Below are positions 8,301-16,443 of a stretch of DNA of 64,000 nucleotides, piece after piece. The notes under the pieces were generated by a model. The model was not told the origin of the DNA, searched no databases, and was given only the letters and a program-made list of their open reading frames with translations. Numbering within the stretch: the stretch's first letter is position 1; every line of letters starts with the position of its first letter. A program made the position numbers and the translations under genes. Source of the stretch: Candidatus Methanarcanum hacksteinii (GTDB taxonomy: Archaea; Thermoplasmatota; Thermoplasmata; Methanomassiliicoccales; Methanomethylophilaceae); assembly GCA_006954405.1 (NCBI GenBank), contig LVVQ01000002.1, forward strand, positions 248,001-312,000, in the 5' to 3' direction.

Positions 8301-11021
8301 TGCGAAAACCCATTTGTCGAAGATGTAATGTGTGTCTCCTTCATTGGGTTTGATAGGTCCATTTGGCAAATAGACCAATCCATTGCTTCCAGTTTGGATT
8401 GTCCTATACACCTTTCCATCGACGATGAGCGTGATCAGATGTGGGGTTCCATAACTCTGTATCTCCCACTTTCCTGGTCCAACCTTCATCTCACTGAACC
8501 TGTTGTAATTGTTGACATGGATTGCAGTATGTTCTTCGCCGACGATTGAATAGCCGTTCGCACCTTTGTTATTGAATATTCCTGTAACTACGGATATTTC
8601 GACGGTCTTTCCACCTACGGATCCAACGATGTTGTTCTTCGAGAGTTTTTCTGTTGGTGTTGGGTTATTGGCATGTATCAAAGATAATTTACCATCCAAT
8701 CCAGTCACTGGAGTTCCATCTTGAGTGACTGAGATCTCTGCGGTCCAGCGCATAGATCCTATGTCCGATTTTATCGTGAACGTGGTCTCCTTTCCGACTA
8801 AGGAAGAGATGACATCCGCTGGTATTGCAAGGTAGGCCTGATAGGCTTTGTATTCTCTGAAATCTATCAGAAGTCCTTTTCCTGCGGATGATAGTTCGGT
8901 TGCTCTGACGGATGACAGAGTATAGTATTTTTCAGTGGAGGTTTTTTTGATAGAGTATTCGACATCGCATACTCCATGATTGCCGATTTCCTCATAGCAT
9001 GGGTAGAATGTGATGTTCTTTCCAGCACAATCATAGCCTTTTTTATTTCCCATGGGGTTGCCATCTGCGTCATACCAACCAAGGAAAAGGTATGTCCTGC
9101 CAGAATCTGTTGCAATTACTTTATCAACGTCTCTTGGCGCTATTGTATCTATGATGGTGCTCGGGGGTACATTAATGGTGACAATCCTTTCACCAACGAG
9201 GAAATTTACGGGGATGTCATTATTCGTGCTATTGGTGGCGAACTTCGCCTCGTATACAACATCATGATCTGCAACAGTAATACCAGGTTGAAGGATACTT
9301 CCGTCTGAGGCCTTCCAACATTCGAATGCGTATTCTTTGTATCCATTCTCGATCTTGACAGGTGACTTTGGAGGGACGATGATCTCGCCAGCCTTCGCAG
9401 AATACGCATAGATGTATTCTTCGTCAACTTTGAAACATATGCCGTATTCGCCTGGGTGGGATGGTCCTGTATCGAACATATTCCAACAGTCGCCTGTGAA
9501 CGTACGCCCACGTATCTTTTCAACATCCTTTATATCTGAATATTTAAGAATGATGTTCCCTTCATTATCATGGAATTGTTGTATGTCGTTGACGATTTTT
9601 TTTGGCAATGATTGTAGTGTATTGGGGAATTCTATCGATGTGAGGCTGTCACAATCGGTGAATGCTCCATCTTCAATCACCACGACTCCTTCAGGAATGA
9701 CCACACTCTTCAGCGAAGTACAGCCACGGAACATGTCACTGCCGACTATCTGTATCCCATCTGGAAGCCGAGCACCGCGAAGGCTGCTACAGTAATCAAA
9801 AATGCTGTTACCTAGGTCGGTGACCGTGTCAGGGAATTCTAGATTTTTCAAAGAACGACAGCCAGAGAAGGCACTATTTCCTACAGATTCCACTCCCCAA
9901 GGGATGATGACATTATCAAGTGAATAACAACTGTGGAATGCAAGTGGACCAATCTTTTTGAGATTCTCTGGTAATGTGATCTCTTTCAATCCAGTACAAT
10001 AGGCGAATGCATAACGACCTATTTCCGTAACATTGTTTGGAATCTCCATCTTCTCTATGGATGTGCACCATTCGAAACTATTGCCGATAAATTTCAGAGT
10101 GGATGGGAATGTTATCGATTTTAAATCGTAACAGTATTTGAAAGGAACGAAGGATTCATAGGGTGTTCCAATGTTCTCTACACCTTCTGGTACGATTATA
10201 TTCTCTACGATCGGTGGACAGTAAACAACCGTTTTCCCATCTTTTGTGAGAATTAGGTTGTTCTCACTCTTGAAATTTGGATTGTTTTCAGACACCTCTA
10301 TTAATTCAAGTCCAGTTTTGTCAAAGGACGAGTTCCAATCTACTTTGCATACATTCTCAGGTAGATACAGGTACCTCAATTGCTCGCAGTAGTTAAATGC
10401 AGAACCATAGATCTTCTCAAGAGATGTCGGTAGAATAACGGTTTCGAGATTTTTACACCCGTCGAATGTTTGGGATAATGTTTTGACTCCTTCCGGAATC
10501 TCAATGTACTGTAGCCTTTCACAATTACTGAAACAATCCTCAAGATATTTGACGTTAGGAGATAACCGCACATCAGTGAGGTATGAGCATCCGTTAAACG
10601 CACCCGTGCCGATTTCTGTGACGCTATCGGGGATGTCTATCGATCTCAGCCCCGGTGTTGAACCTACTGTTTTGTAAAATGCCCAGCTACCGATTCTTTG
10701 AAGCGTGTTCGGCAAAACAATGGATTTCAATCCAGTTTGACCTTCAAATGTATATCTTCCTATTTCTACAACCGTGTAGGTCTTTCCATAGTTCTCAACA
10801 GTCGGAGGAATTACCAAAGGATTGTTTTCATCATTGTAGTGGTTGTAACTTCCTTTTACGGTGCGTACAGTAAGATCTTCCTCAGAACATATTTCGTATT
10901 GAACAAGTCCTGAGTAAAAATATTTTGATGTCGCATCGGATCGGTCATCAAACGCCAAAAAACTTGCAGATGCAATCACAAGGACGCAGATGGCTAAGCC
11001 AAGAAACGTTCTTTTATTCAT
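4962..11021 (-). CDS. Giant surface adhesin-like protein: BspA leucine-rich repeats plus InlB B-repeats (N-terminal 2,019 residues)
   Basis: This is a secreted or cell-surface protein, probably used for contact with hosts, microbes or glycans. A signal peptide (MNKRTFLGLAICVLVIASAS) leads into about 20 BspA-type leucine-rich repeats (roughly residues 70-500, with words such as LKSIVLPNTLQRIGSWAF). Then follow many InlB B-repeat/Listeria-Bacteroides domains recognised by GW(Y/F)-x-D and LYAKW endings (for example FLGWFSDPGF, THTFMGW-like words), mixed with IgG-like and MucBP-like strands. The ATG at 11021 is preferred over the upstream TTG at 11039 because it starts the signal peptide and lies about 25 bases after a TATA box. 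Translation leaves the frame in the 61-bp duplication and stops at 4962, so the membrane anchor is lost. Such proteins are typical of gut archaea and Firmicutes. Confidence 0.9.
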   Translation of the reverse strand: MNKRTFLGLAICVLVIASASFLAFDDRSDATSKYFYSGLVQYEICSEEDLTVRTVKGSYNHYNDENNPLVIPPTVENYGKTYTVVEIGRYTFEGQTGLKSIVLPNTLQRIGSWAFYKTVGSTPGLRSIDIPDSVTEIGTGAFNGCSYLTDVRLSPNVKYLEDCFSNCERLQYIEIPEGVKTLSQTFDGCKNLETVILPTSLEKIYGSAFNYCEQLRYLYLPENVCKVDWNSSFDKTGLELIEVSENNPNFKSENNLILTKDGKTVVYCPPIVENIIVPEGVENIGTPYESFVPFKYCYDLKSITFPSTLKFIGNSFEWCTSIEKMEIPNNVTEIGRYAFAYCTGLKEITLPENLKKIGPLAFHSCYSLDNVIIPWGVESVGNSAFSGCRSLKNLEFPDTVTDLGNSIFDYCSSLRGARLPDGIQIVGSDMFRGCTSLKSVVIPEGVVVIEDGAFTDCDSLTSIEFPNTLQSLPKKIVNDIQQFHDNEGNIILKYSDIKDVEKIRGRTFTGDCWNMFDTGPSHPGEYGICFKVDEEYIYAYSAKAGEIIVPPKSPVKIENGYKEYAFECWKASDGSILQPGITVADHDVVYEAKFATNSTNNDIPVNFLVGERIVTINVPPSTIIDTIAPRDVDKVIATDSGRTYLFLGWYDADGNPMGNKKGYDCAGKNITFYPCYEEIGNHGVCDVEYSIKKTSTEKYYTLSSVRATELSSAGKGLLIDFREYKAYQAYLAIPADVISSLVGKETTFTIKSDIGSMRWTAEISVTQDGTPVTGLDGKLSLIHANNPTPTEKLSKNNIVGSVGGKTVEISVVTGIFNNKGANGYSIVGEEHTAIHVNNYNRFSEMKVGPGKWEIQSYGTPHLITLIVDGKVYRTIQTGSNGLVYLPNGPIKPNEGDTHYIFDKWVFACNGNDFNTSSAINSGIKLVAKYKTEVKSPEGRYITFDANGGHGKMETMFIPKGTSIVLPKNTFSKAGHTFMGWIYNTNVEYNDMQTISASESTDNIILKAKWSEPQEFKLRIIYVGPTKDGKFVAPAEETVNVKAGHTRTVMSPESSMHHYLKPKDLDVTMPGHDITVYRFYTSELFNITYVGINASSYPDLKTFRSYSSEVVLQKTAPTIGCLYYSNSEMTNEITKIERYTKEITIYVKIKPTIYTISFDGNGADSGHVDTIQNTGEAITLPSSGFIRENYEFVGWGTSPDGSYGIYNGEIYPRTICGLNGRATLYAIWKHTNEHTVTVNIHGPNDGKFKIPSSIPSPYTFKCRYEESVSKDVFEYIFITNGDGTKTEYRPEYKSLQFKMPDHDVNLDLYYYNYTDNDYHVGEISYYNCRNNVYNVENIGKYCNERPSYTLKNPSREGYVFGGWFSDSTFDTPITTIDTSVKKTYIVYAKWIPLEKNIIVNYIHPDGWEYVDAVSTETFTHKVGSEYSHAFPAYRGYYATITSPEYVGILKYSSISGEMPVHDFTVTVEYHPVDWNIRYYLNGGENNLENVPDHTHKESFEFKNPTRRDGIEFLGWFSDPGFTKRITSIPTGTMENTRVYAKWDVIPEFNVIVKLEGPDDGTFQEQHDIVKTYQVGEEFTITIPSIVGYTPDMRVVSGTMASSDIEVKVTYSANIHKVTVKANIDNITTPTGWIKETNGTFSKEFAYAQPIDLSGFKVEGYDLVWSPIPEKMEDSDMIFNAEYTKKTYRITFVIGDPKDPKGAYYQKTIYVKPGERIILPDDLPSQEGYVIVWDQVIPEVATKDMHFWGRFALPVEHTLTVNIAYEGDEEPKEHTSKWMTGATYTVDLTPYLGDKYTCESKLITGIMPDHDVSMNIKCSFIRFEIIFESRPVVENMPSTQYLLKGELVNDPGELVCDGHTFLGWYNGAEKYDFTKPVESNLILMAKWESSLFKVYLPTGDGVLNPLSFFVDLPTGDGYRAEVLPGYDAYQVPYGEDLKFKIVLYGDYDQSTPVVTVGDSIIPRINGVYTIENVTSDLYVNISGIVLNPLSFFVDLPTGDGYRAERSQPVELFCRSPNRRWI

Positions 11022-11040
11022 ATATGGCGCATCACACAAG

Positions 11041-11050
11041 AATATAAAAA
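11041..11050 (-). promoter_or_regulatory. TATA box of the adhesin gene
   Basis: Minus-strand TTTTTATATT is centred about 25 bases upstream of the ATG at 11021. This supports a leaderless mRNA and the choice of that ATG. No Shine-Dalgarno sequence is visible. Confidence 0.5.
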
Positions 11051-11160
11051 TTGATGTAAAGATATATTCGATATAGAGTTTCTAAATGTAATACAGAGTA
11101 GTGAACTGAATTATATTGACTATATATGTCGCTAAAGCTACTTTGAATGAGAATATAAAA

Positions 11161-11258
11161 GTGGCCGACAGCGTTTCTGAGTTCCCGTACACTTGCGCAA
11201 TACAGTACAGTCAGAGACGCAGGCGGGCTTTACTGCCGGGTTCGGAATGGGACCGGGT
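11161..11258 (-). rRNA. rrf: 5S ribosomal RNA, 3' fragment (5' quarter missing)
   Basis: The minus strand reads ACCCGGTCCCATTCCGAAC, then CCCGGCAGTAAAGCCCGCC, then GTACTGTATTGC and GTACGGGAACTCAG, ending CGCTGTCGGCCAC. This matches the conserved loops and 3' end of archaeal 5S rRNA. The expected first 26 or so bases, which should pair with GCTGTCGGCCAC (helix I) and CCCGCCTGCG (helix II), are absent. In their place is the coding end of the DUF92 gene. The fragment is therefore unlikely to make a working 5S rRNA. It looks like a recombination scar or an integration footprint; a complete gene should exist elsewhere. Confidence 0.8.
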
Positions 11259-11981
11259 TAGCAATATTGCGATCAATCCGCCGATTATGCCTGTGCTGCA
11301 ATTGTTCATATATTTGCTCATGTGACCTTTTGATTCGATCGTAGCTCCGAAGAGACTGTCCAACATACAACCTATGAATCCCGCCAACATCGGCCAGATG
11401 ATATCAAGGTCGTATTCGAATCCGTATATCGCAATCCAACCGACCATCGTCACGAAAATCGATGCGAGGATACAAGCGACCGTTCCAAGAAGTGAGATCC
11501 CTCCGTCGACACCTGCATTGACCCTTTTGAACGTGGTTATGAGATACACTCTCTTATCCATGGTCCCGATCTCACTCGCTGCCGTATCTGCAGCAGCGAC
11601 AGCGATTGTTGAGATGTATCCGATGGTCATGAGGTCATGGTATCTGTCGATAGTCATCACGTTCAACAATGCGAAGAGTATACAAGGCAACGCGACACCG
11701 ATGACATTCTTGGCGGTACGTTCGCCATGCGTACCTTCCTGGAGGCCTTCCTTTTTCTTTCTATTGAGTCCCATCAGTGTAGCGACGAATCCCATCGTCG
11801 CGAATATCACCAGAAGGAACAACCATGTGACCGATCCGAAGAATCCGATGATCAGTCCTGTTATCGCGGCCGCGAATGTACCGTCCTTCGTTAAAAGATT
11901 GAATTTGTACGCGATGAATGAGAGGATGATCGTTAGGCATATTACACAAACAATATCCATCCAGGGTTCAGGGAAGATCAT
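11211..11981 (-). CDS. DUF92 family integral membrane protein
   Basis: This hydrophobic protein of about 256 residues has six or seven transmembrane segments and the DUF92 pattern: FNLLTKDGTFAAAITG near the start, KRKKKEG-like loop with HGERTAKNV, AAADTAASEIGTMDKR near residue 150, and VDGGISLLGT. Plant members of the family (VTE6) phosphorylate phytyl phosphate; the archaeal role is unproven, and an isoprenoid-phosphate role is only a guess. The ATG at 11981 follows a GTG at 11984; either could be used. It is the last gene of the pyrB operon. The normal end is probably GGLIAILL; the last 15 residues (TRSHSEPGSKARLRL) are encoded by 5S rRNA sequence, so the natural C-terminus has been replaced. 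Confidence 0.85.
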   Translation of the reverse strand: MIFPEPWMDIVCVICLTIILSFIAYKFNLLTKDGTFAAAITGLIIGFFGSVTWLFLLVIFATMGFVATLMGLNRKKKEGLQEGTHGERTAKNVIGVALPCILFALLNVMTIDRYHDLMTIGYISTIAVAAADTAASEIGTMDKRVYLITTFKRVNAGVDGGISLLGTVACILASIFVTMVGWIAIYGFEYDLDIIWPMLAGFIGCMLDSLFGATIESKGHMSKYMNNCSTGIIGGLIAILLTRSHSEPGSKARLRL

Positions 11982-11988
11982 CACGGTA

Positions 11989-12258
11989 TCACGCTGTGAG
12001 CTTGTTCAGTATGTTGGTCGCATATTCAACGGCAAGATCCTTGTCGGATAACGGGTAGAACATGATCTTGCCTTGGGGGTATAACGTGACCTCGATGTCC
12101 TTCCATGTCATTATGAGCATCAACCCCCCATCATTCTTCTTGATCTCGAATTCACCTTCCAATCTTCTACTGGCTTCGTCGAGGTCGAGATCGAACGATA
12201 TGGGTGGGGAGGCCATGAGGGCCTTCCCGCCGCAAAGTCTGGTGATATTGAACCTCAT
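11989..12258 (-). CDS. Small conserved protein, possibly TBP-like fold
   Basis: An 89-residue soluble protein that overlaps the UPF0200 kinase upstream by four bases (ATGA) and lies seven bases before the DUF92 gene, so it is translationally coupled in the pyrB operon. I do not recognise a named family. Its second half (DIEVTLYPQGKIMFYPL followed by an amphipathic helix) resembles the strand-strand-helix end of a TATA-binding-protein-like or Pcc1-like repeat, in which a 'YPxGK' turn precedes a helix. That resemblance is by eye only. No catalytic motif is apparent. Confidence 0.75.
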   Translation of the reverse strand: MRFNITRLCGGKALMASPPISFDLDLDEASRRLEGEFEIKKNDGGLMLIMTWKDIEVTLYPQGKIMFYPLSDKDLAVEYATNILNKLTA

Positions 12259-12788
12259 CTGTTCAGTTCCTCCATCGTCCTCACGACATTCTTCTTGAAA
12301 TCATCCAACGATGATTCGTTTATTATCATCTTGTCCGCAAGTACCATCGTTTCCGCCAGACCCCAGGAGATCTCACGTTCATCACGTTGTCTGAACTCAT
12401 CGACATCCTTGGGTGCATCATCGCGTCCGCGTTTGACCAATCTCTCGTATCTGATGTTCGGGGATGTGAATATGGCTACGACATGGACATCAGGCGTGAT
12501 CCCCAGATATGATCTGACCTCATCCATGCTCCTGCACCCATCGATTATGAAGATATCTCCATACATCTTCTCGGTCGCACGTTTGGCCCAGATGTCGAAT
12601 CCGAAACGCTCCCTCTCTATGTTGGCGAATCCGCCTACACTCAGTTCAGAATCTTTGGGATCCCTCTTCGAATAGTATTCCCTGACGATGTCGCCCATCC
12701 TCAGGAACGGGATGCCCGTTCCGCTTGCGGCGTTGAGGAACTCCTCCTTACCTGAACCCGGCATCCCTGCGGTTATGATCATCCTCAT
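12255..12788 (-). CDS. UPF0200 family P-loop kinase (dephospho-CoA kinase-like)
   Basis: A 177-residue nucleotide kinase-like protein. It begins with the P-loop ITAGMPGSGKEEFLNAA, has RMGDIVREYY (the LID/NMP-type segment), IIDGCRSMDEV (Walker B-like) and a basic segment YERLVKRGRDDAPKD typical of archaeal UPF0200/COG0237 proteins. The substrate is unknown; dephospho-CoA kinase or a related activity has been suggested for the family. It starts four bases after the pyrI stop codon and overlaps the next gene by four bases, so it belongs to the pyrimidine operon. Confidence 0.88.
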   Translation of the reverse strand: MRMIITAGMPGSGKEEFLNAASGTGIPFLRMGDIVREYYSKRDPKDSELSVGGFANIERERFGFDIWAKRATEKMYGDIFIIDGCRSMDEVRSYLGITPDVHVVAIFTSPNIRYERLVKRGRDDAPKDVDEFRQRDEREISWGLAETMVLADKMIINESSLDDFKKNVVRTMEELNR

Positions 12789-12792
12789 GATA

Positions 12793-13260
12793 TCACAGGA
12801 GATTATCGGAGATGTTGGTGAGTTTCCTCTCGCAGTACATGCATCTGAGCACAGGAGGGTTCTTCGATATCACATCGAACTCAGGTTCGATGGGTTCACC
12901 CTTATTGGTTATGCAATCGGGGTTGCTGCATCTTGCGAGTCCGACGACATGGTTGCCGATATCCACTTTGAACTTGTTCGCGACATAGTAGTCACGAATG
13001 ATGACGATAGTAGCCTGTGGCGCGATCAGTGCGATCTTATCCACTGTGTTCTGATCCAATTCCCTGTCCTCGATCTTCACGACATCCTTCCAGCCTGATT
13101 CAAGCTTTTTGGAATATACGTGCATGACGACGATGACCGTGGAATCGATCGTGTTCTCGTTCACACCGAGGATCTTCAGGACGTTTAATGCCTGACCGGA
13201 AGTTATGTGATCTATCACTGTACCGTTCCTTATCGGTGCTGCTTTAATCTCTTCGGACAT
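12793..13260 (-). CDS. pyrI: Aspartate carbamoyltransferase regulatory subunit
   Basis: PyrI is the regulatory chain of aspartate transcarbamoylase; it binds nucleotides and holds catalytic trimers together. The N-terminal allosteric domain (GTVIDHITSGQALNVLKIL) is followed by the zinc domain with four cysteines in the pattern CSNPDC...RCMYC, which contacts the catalytic subunit. The length (155 residues) is normal. It overlaps pyrB by one base (TGATG), so the two chains are made in a coupled way. Confidence 0.97.
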   Translation of the reverse strand: MSEEIKAAPIRNGTVIDHITSGQALNVLKILGVNENTIDSTVIVVMHVYSKKLESGWKDVVKIEDRELDQNTVDKIALIAPQATIVIIRDYYVANKFKVDIGNHVVGLARCSNPDCITNKGEPIEPEFDVISKNPPVLRCMYCERKLTNISDNLL

Positions 13261-14201
13261 CAGAGCTCACCTCCCATCACGGATGCGAGCAATGCCATCC
13301 TTATGGGTATCCCGTTGAAGGCCTGTTCGAAGTATTTCGCATGCTCCGTGGAGTCCACTTCAGGAGCTATCTCATCGACCCTAGGCAACGGGTGCATGAC
13401 TATGAGATCCTTCTTGGATTCTCTGAGGGCCTCGTTATTCACTCTGTACATTCCGGCGACCTTCTTGTATTCGTTGGGATCGGGGAATCTTTCCCTCTGT
13501 ATGCGTGTGACGTAGAGGACATCCGCATCCTGTATGACATCGTTCAGATCGTCAGTCATGTATGGGTTGCATCCTTTGGATTTGAGTGATTCTATAATGT
13601 CATGTGGCATTTGCAACGATTCGGGTGCGACGAATGTGAGTTTCGCACCGAACATCGTCAGCGCGTGTGACAATGAGTGCACCGTCCTCCCATACTTCAG
13701 ATCGCCGAGTAGTACGATGTTGAGGTCATCTATGGATCCTTTCGATCTTTTCATGGTGAACAGGTCGAGGAGCGTCTGTGTGGGGTGCGAACCTGCACCA
13801 TCGCCTGCATTGATGACAGGGCTCTCAGCGACATTCGTAGCCAATCTAGCCGCACCTTCGTTAGGGTGTCTGAGGACGATCGCATCACAGTATGTGTCGA
13901 CCATCCTGATGGTGTCCGCCAAGGTCTCACCTTTGGTTATGGAGGTCATGGACGTCTGCGTAACATCCATGACATGGAGTCCAAGCCTGTAGGCCGCACT
14001 CTCGAATGACATCCTGGTCCTGGTCGATGGTTCGAAGAAGAGATTGCCAAGGATCTTGCCCTCAAGACATTTGGTGCGTTTCTCACCTTTGGCGTAAGGC
14101 AACATCTCCTCTGCGAGGTCCATGATATATTCGACATCCTTCCTGGAGAAGTCCCTCATGGAGACTATATCTTTCCCAAAGAAGTTCACATCACTGCTCA
14201 T
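13260..14201 (-). CDS. pyrB: Aspartate carbamoyltransferase catalytic subunit
   Basis: This enzyme makes N-carbamoyl-L-aspartate from carbamoyl phosphate and aspartate, the committed step of pyrimidine synthesis. The carbamoyl-phosphate loop PSTRTRMSFESA lies near residue 58 and the HPTQTLLDLFTM motif near residue 138. The aspartate-binding part has HPLPRVDEIAPEVD near residue 270. At 313 residues it is full length. It is the first gene of a five-gene operon (pyrB, pyrI, UPF0200 kinase, 89-residue protein, DUF92) and is divergent from arcS with only 50 bases between the starts. Confidence 0.97.
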   Translation of the reverse strand: MSSDVNFFGKDIVSMRDFSRKDVEYIMDLAEEMLPYAKGEKRTKCLEGKILGNLFFEPSTRTRMSFESAAYRLGLHVMDVTQTSMTSITKGETLADTIRMVDTYCDAIVLRHPNEGAARLATNVAESPVINAGDGAGSHPTQTLLDLFTMKRSKGSIDDLNIVLLGDLKYGRTVHSLSHALTMFGAKLTFVAPESLQMPHDIIESLKSKGCNPYMTDDLNDVIQDADVLYVTRIQRERFPDPNEYKKVAGMYRVNNEALRESKKDLIVMHPLPRVDEIAPEVDSTEHAKYFEQAFNGIPIRMALLASVMGGEL

Positions 14202-14251
14202 GATTCCATGATGTCGTTCTTATTATAAATTGTGCGTGCGAGCGGTTATTA

Positions 14252-15949
14252 ATGACGAGGGGATACACTGAACCTATGTTGGATGTCATAGCACGTTCAC
14301 AAAGGGGCAGAGTCTGCGAGTACAAGAGATCCGATAGGTCCATCGTGACACCGTATGTCATAAAAGTGGATGGGGGGAGCAACGATCCGTTCCACATATC
14401 ATTGGACGATGGGAAGAGAGTACTCCATGTCATGGATACATCCGTGCCTCTCGATGAGGGATTGCTGACATCCGAATCATCCGATATCTATGCAGAGCCC
14501 GTTCTGATGGATGGAGTTTGTGTCATCAGGCTACCATTCAAAGGAGAGATACCAGAAGGTACGGAGGTGTTGGTCGTTGCGAACGGCTATGAACTAAGGG
14601 ATGATGCACGCAAGCTCGTCAGTACGATCATCGAGTTAAGGGAGAAGGCAGGGTTCGGAGTATTGATCTGTATGTTAGGTGTGGCGGATGCATCGAATCT
14701 GGCACTCCTCTCATACATGGGTATCGACGTCTTCGACGATTCTGTAGCGAGATCATTTGGTATCAACGACATCCTCTCGACACCTGAGGGAGATATCATC
14801 TGTGATTCCGATATGACTGAAAGGAATATCTCCATCATCAATGAGGAATCCGAAAAGACGAGATCATTCATCGAAGGCGGAAGGCTGAGGGAGTTGGTGG
14901 ATCAGAGGGAATTCTCCTCACCTACATCCGTCGCTGTGCTGAGACTGTTCGATGATGAGGGATACGCATACCAGGAAGAGGAATGCTCCACGGTCGGTTG
15001 TAGATTCGCTTGCAATACGGTCCAGGCCCTCAGGAGACCAGAGGTACTCAGGTACAGAAGGACAATCATGGAGAGGTATCGCAAACCTGCGCACAAGCGT
15101 GTGCTCCTCCTATTGCCTTGTTCAGCTAAGAAACCATATCATATCTCTAAGACACACAAAAGGTTCGCTTCTGCGATACACACATCCACACACGATACCG
15201 TTGTGCATGAGGTCATCGTAACATCCCCATTGGGGATAGTTCCGAGGGAATTGGACATCTTCTTCCCAGCGAATTCGTATGACATACCTGTAACAGGTGA
15301 ATGGAAGCCGGAAGAGAAACAATTCATCAGAGAGATGTTGTCGCATCTCTTGGAACAGGGTTACGACAAGGTGATATCCCATCTCGGGGAAGATACCGAG
15401 CTTATCAGAGGATTGTGCGAGCTTGAGGAGACCGTCATCGGTGATCCGACATCACCTGCTTCTTTGACCAAATTGGATGAGACGTTGAGATCTGTGACCA
15501 AAGGGATGAAATTCGGCAATTATGGGGACGATAGGAAGGAGACCATCCGTTCTGTACTCGGATTCCAATTCGGTACAGATGTCGCCGATGCGATCATGGA
15601 TGATGATACGACAGGCATGGGCAAGTTCCCCTATTGGAAGATAATGAGAGATAAGACGCAATTGGGAATGATGACTGCAGAGAGAGGCATGTTCTCACTC
15701 ACATTGGATGGCGCTCAGATTCTTGCGGATGTGGGGAAGAATGTCGTAGAGATGATGGATTTCGAGTTGAAAGGTAATCTCTTTGCCATCGGTGTCATGA
15801 AAGCCGATCCTTCCATACGCATAGGCGATGAGGCCATAATAATGCTCAATGGGAAGGTCAAAGCGGTCGGTGTAGCGATGATGTCCGGAAGAGAGATGAT
15901 GGAACTCAACCGTGGGATCGCCGTTAGAGTAAGACACAAATCGAAATGA
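14252..15949 (+). CDS. arcS: Archaeosine synthase
   Basis: ArcS (TgtA2) acts on preQ0-containing tRNA to make archaeosine at position 15. The first 250 residues resemble a degenerate tRNA-guanine transglycosylase domain (for example NGYELRDDARKLVSTIIELR and LLSYMGIDVFDD). The diagnostic ArcS motif LLPCSAKKPYHISKTH lies near residue 290. A DUF5591-type segment follows, and a C-terminal PUA domain (MFSLTLDGAQILADVGKNVV... onward) binds the tRNA. The ATG at 14252 lies about 25 bases after the TATA element TTATTATAAAT, so the message is probably leaderless; a second ATG at 14276 is possible. At 565 residues it is complete. The partner TGT is not in this window. Confidence 0.92.
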   Translation: MTRGYTEPMLDVIARSQRGRVCEYKRSDRSIVTPYVIKVDGGSNDPFHISLDDGKRVLHVMDTSVPLDEGLLTSESSDIYAEPVLMDGVCVIRLPFKGEIPEGTEVLVVANGYELRDDARKLVSTIIELREKAGFGVLICMLGVADASNLALLSYMGIDVFDDSVARSFGINDILSTPEGDIICDSDMTERNISIINEESEKTRSFIEGGRLRELVDQREFSSPTSVAVLRLFDDEGYAYQEEECSTVGCRFACNTVQALRRPEVLRYRRTIMERYRKPAHKRVLLLLPCSAKKPYHISKTHKRFASAIHTSTHDTVVHEVIVTSPLGIVPRELDIFFPANSYDIPVTGEWKPEEKQFIREMLSHLLEQGYDKVISHLGEDTELIRGLCELEETVIGDPTSPASLTKLDETLRSVTKGMKFGNYGDDRKETIRSVLGFQFGTDVADAIMDDDTTGMGKFPYWKIMRDKTQLGMMTAERGMFSLTLDGAQILADVGKNVVEMMDFELKGNLFAIGVMKADPSIRIGDEAIIMLNGKVKAVGVAMMSGREMMELNRGIAVRVRHKSK

Positions 15950-16039
15950 TATCGGTCGGTTTGGAGCATAGCCAGATATGTCGTATGCGATATATCAATC
16001 GGCGACCTCCCCCCTTCTTTATTTATATACTCGAAGTAG

Positions 16040-16145
16040 GGTGTTGATATTGTAGGCAATAAGGTGTTGCCTATCACCCTCCAGGCAGAGGGGAGACATA
16101 CAACTATCCCACATTCTTTTCTATCCGCCCCTCTGCCTAGAAAAT
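16040..16145 (+). ncRNA. Candidate structured small RNA between arcS and a small membrane protein
   Basis: After a plus-strand TATA element (TTTATTTATATAC, about 16018-16030) comes a sequence able to fold into two hairpins. The first is GGGTG...AGGCAA-TAAGGTG-TTGCCT-AT-CACCC. The second has a perfect 11-bp stem AGGCAGAGGGG (16083-16093) with CCCCTCTGCCT (16129-16139) closing a 35-base loop. AGA follows the second stem, as ANA boxes do in H/ACA guide RNAs, but I cannot identify a guide pocket. The second hairpin could instead terminate the converging gene at 16157-16363. Family unknown. Confidence 0.4.
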
Positions 16146-16156
16146 CCCAAGGAGGG

Positions 16157-16363
16157 TCATTCTTTTTTCTGTGATTCCTTCTCTTTGACCTTCACCATGG
16201 TACCGAACACTATGGCGCAGATTGCAACTACCATCAGTACGGAACCGATCATACTCACAGTCGTCCTAGAATCGATATTCACGAAGAGTGCGATCCCCAT
16301 CATGAGTGCTCCGACGAGGAATAGGACCATCGACGAGATCAATATCATTGCAGACTTATCCAT
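16157..16363 (-). CDS. Small two-helix membrane protein
   Basis: A 68-residue protein with two clear hydrophobic segments (about residues 5-28 and 36-57) joined by a short loop (NIDSRTT) and a charged Lys/Glu tail (KVKEKESQKKE). No known family is recognised. It stands alone between arcS (convergent) and the phosphatase gene (divergent). Codon use resembles its neighbours. It may be a membrane subunit or an orphan protein. Confidence 0.65.
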   Translation of the reverse strand: MDKSAMILISSMVLFLVGALMMGIALFVNIDSRTTVSMIGSVLMVVAICAIVFGTMVKVKEKESQKKE

Positions 16364-16443
16364 GTCTTTGCAATATCATTCGCCATATCTAAATTCTATC
16401 CGCTTCGAAAATCTTTATCAATCCATCTTTGGATGGATAGGTC

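Noticed and set aside
11116..12051. Plus-strand frames across the 5S fragment and DUF92
   Set aside because: They are antisense to the 5S match and to a membrane protein with clear family motifs.
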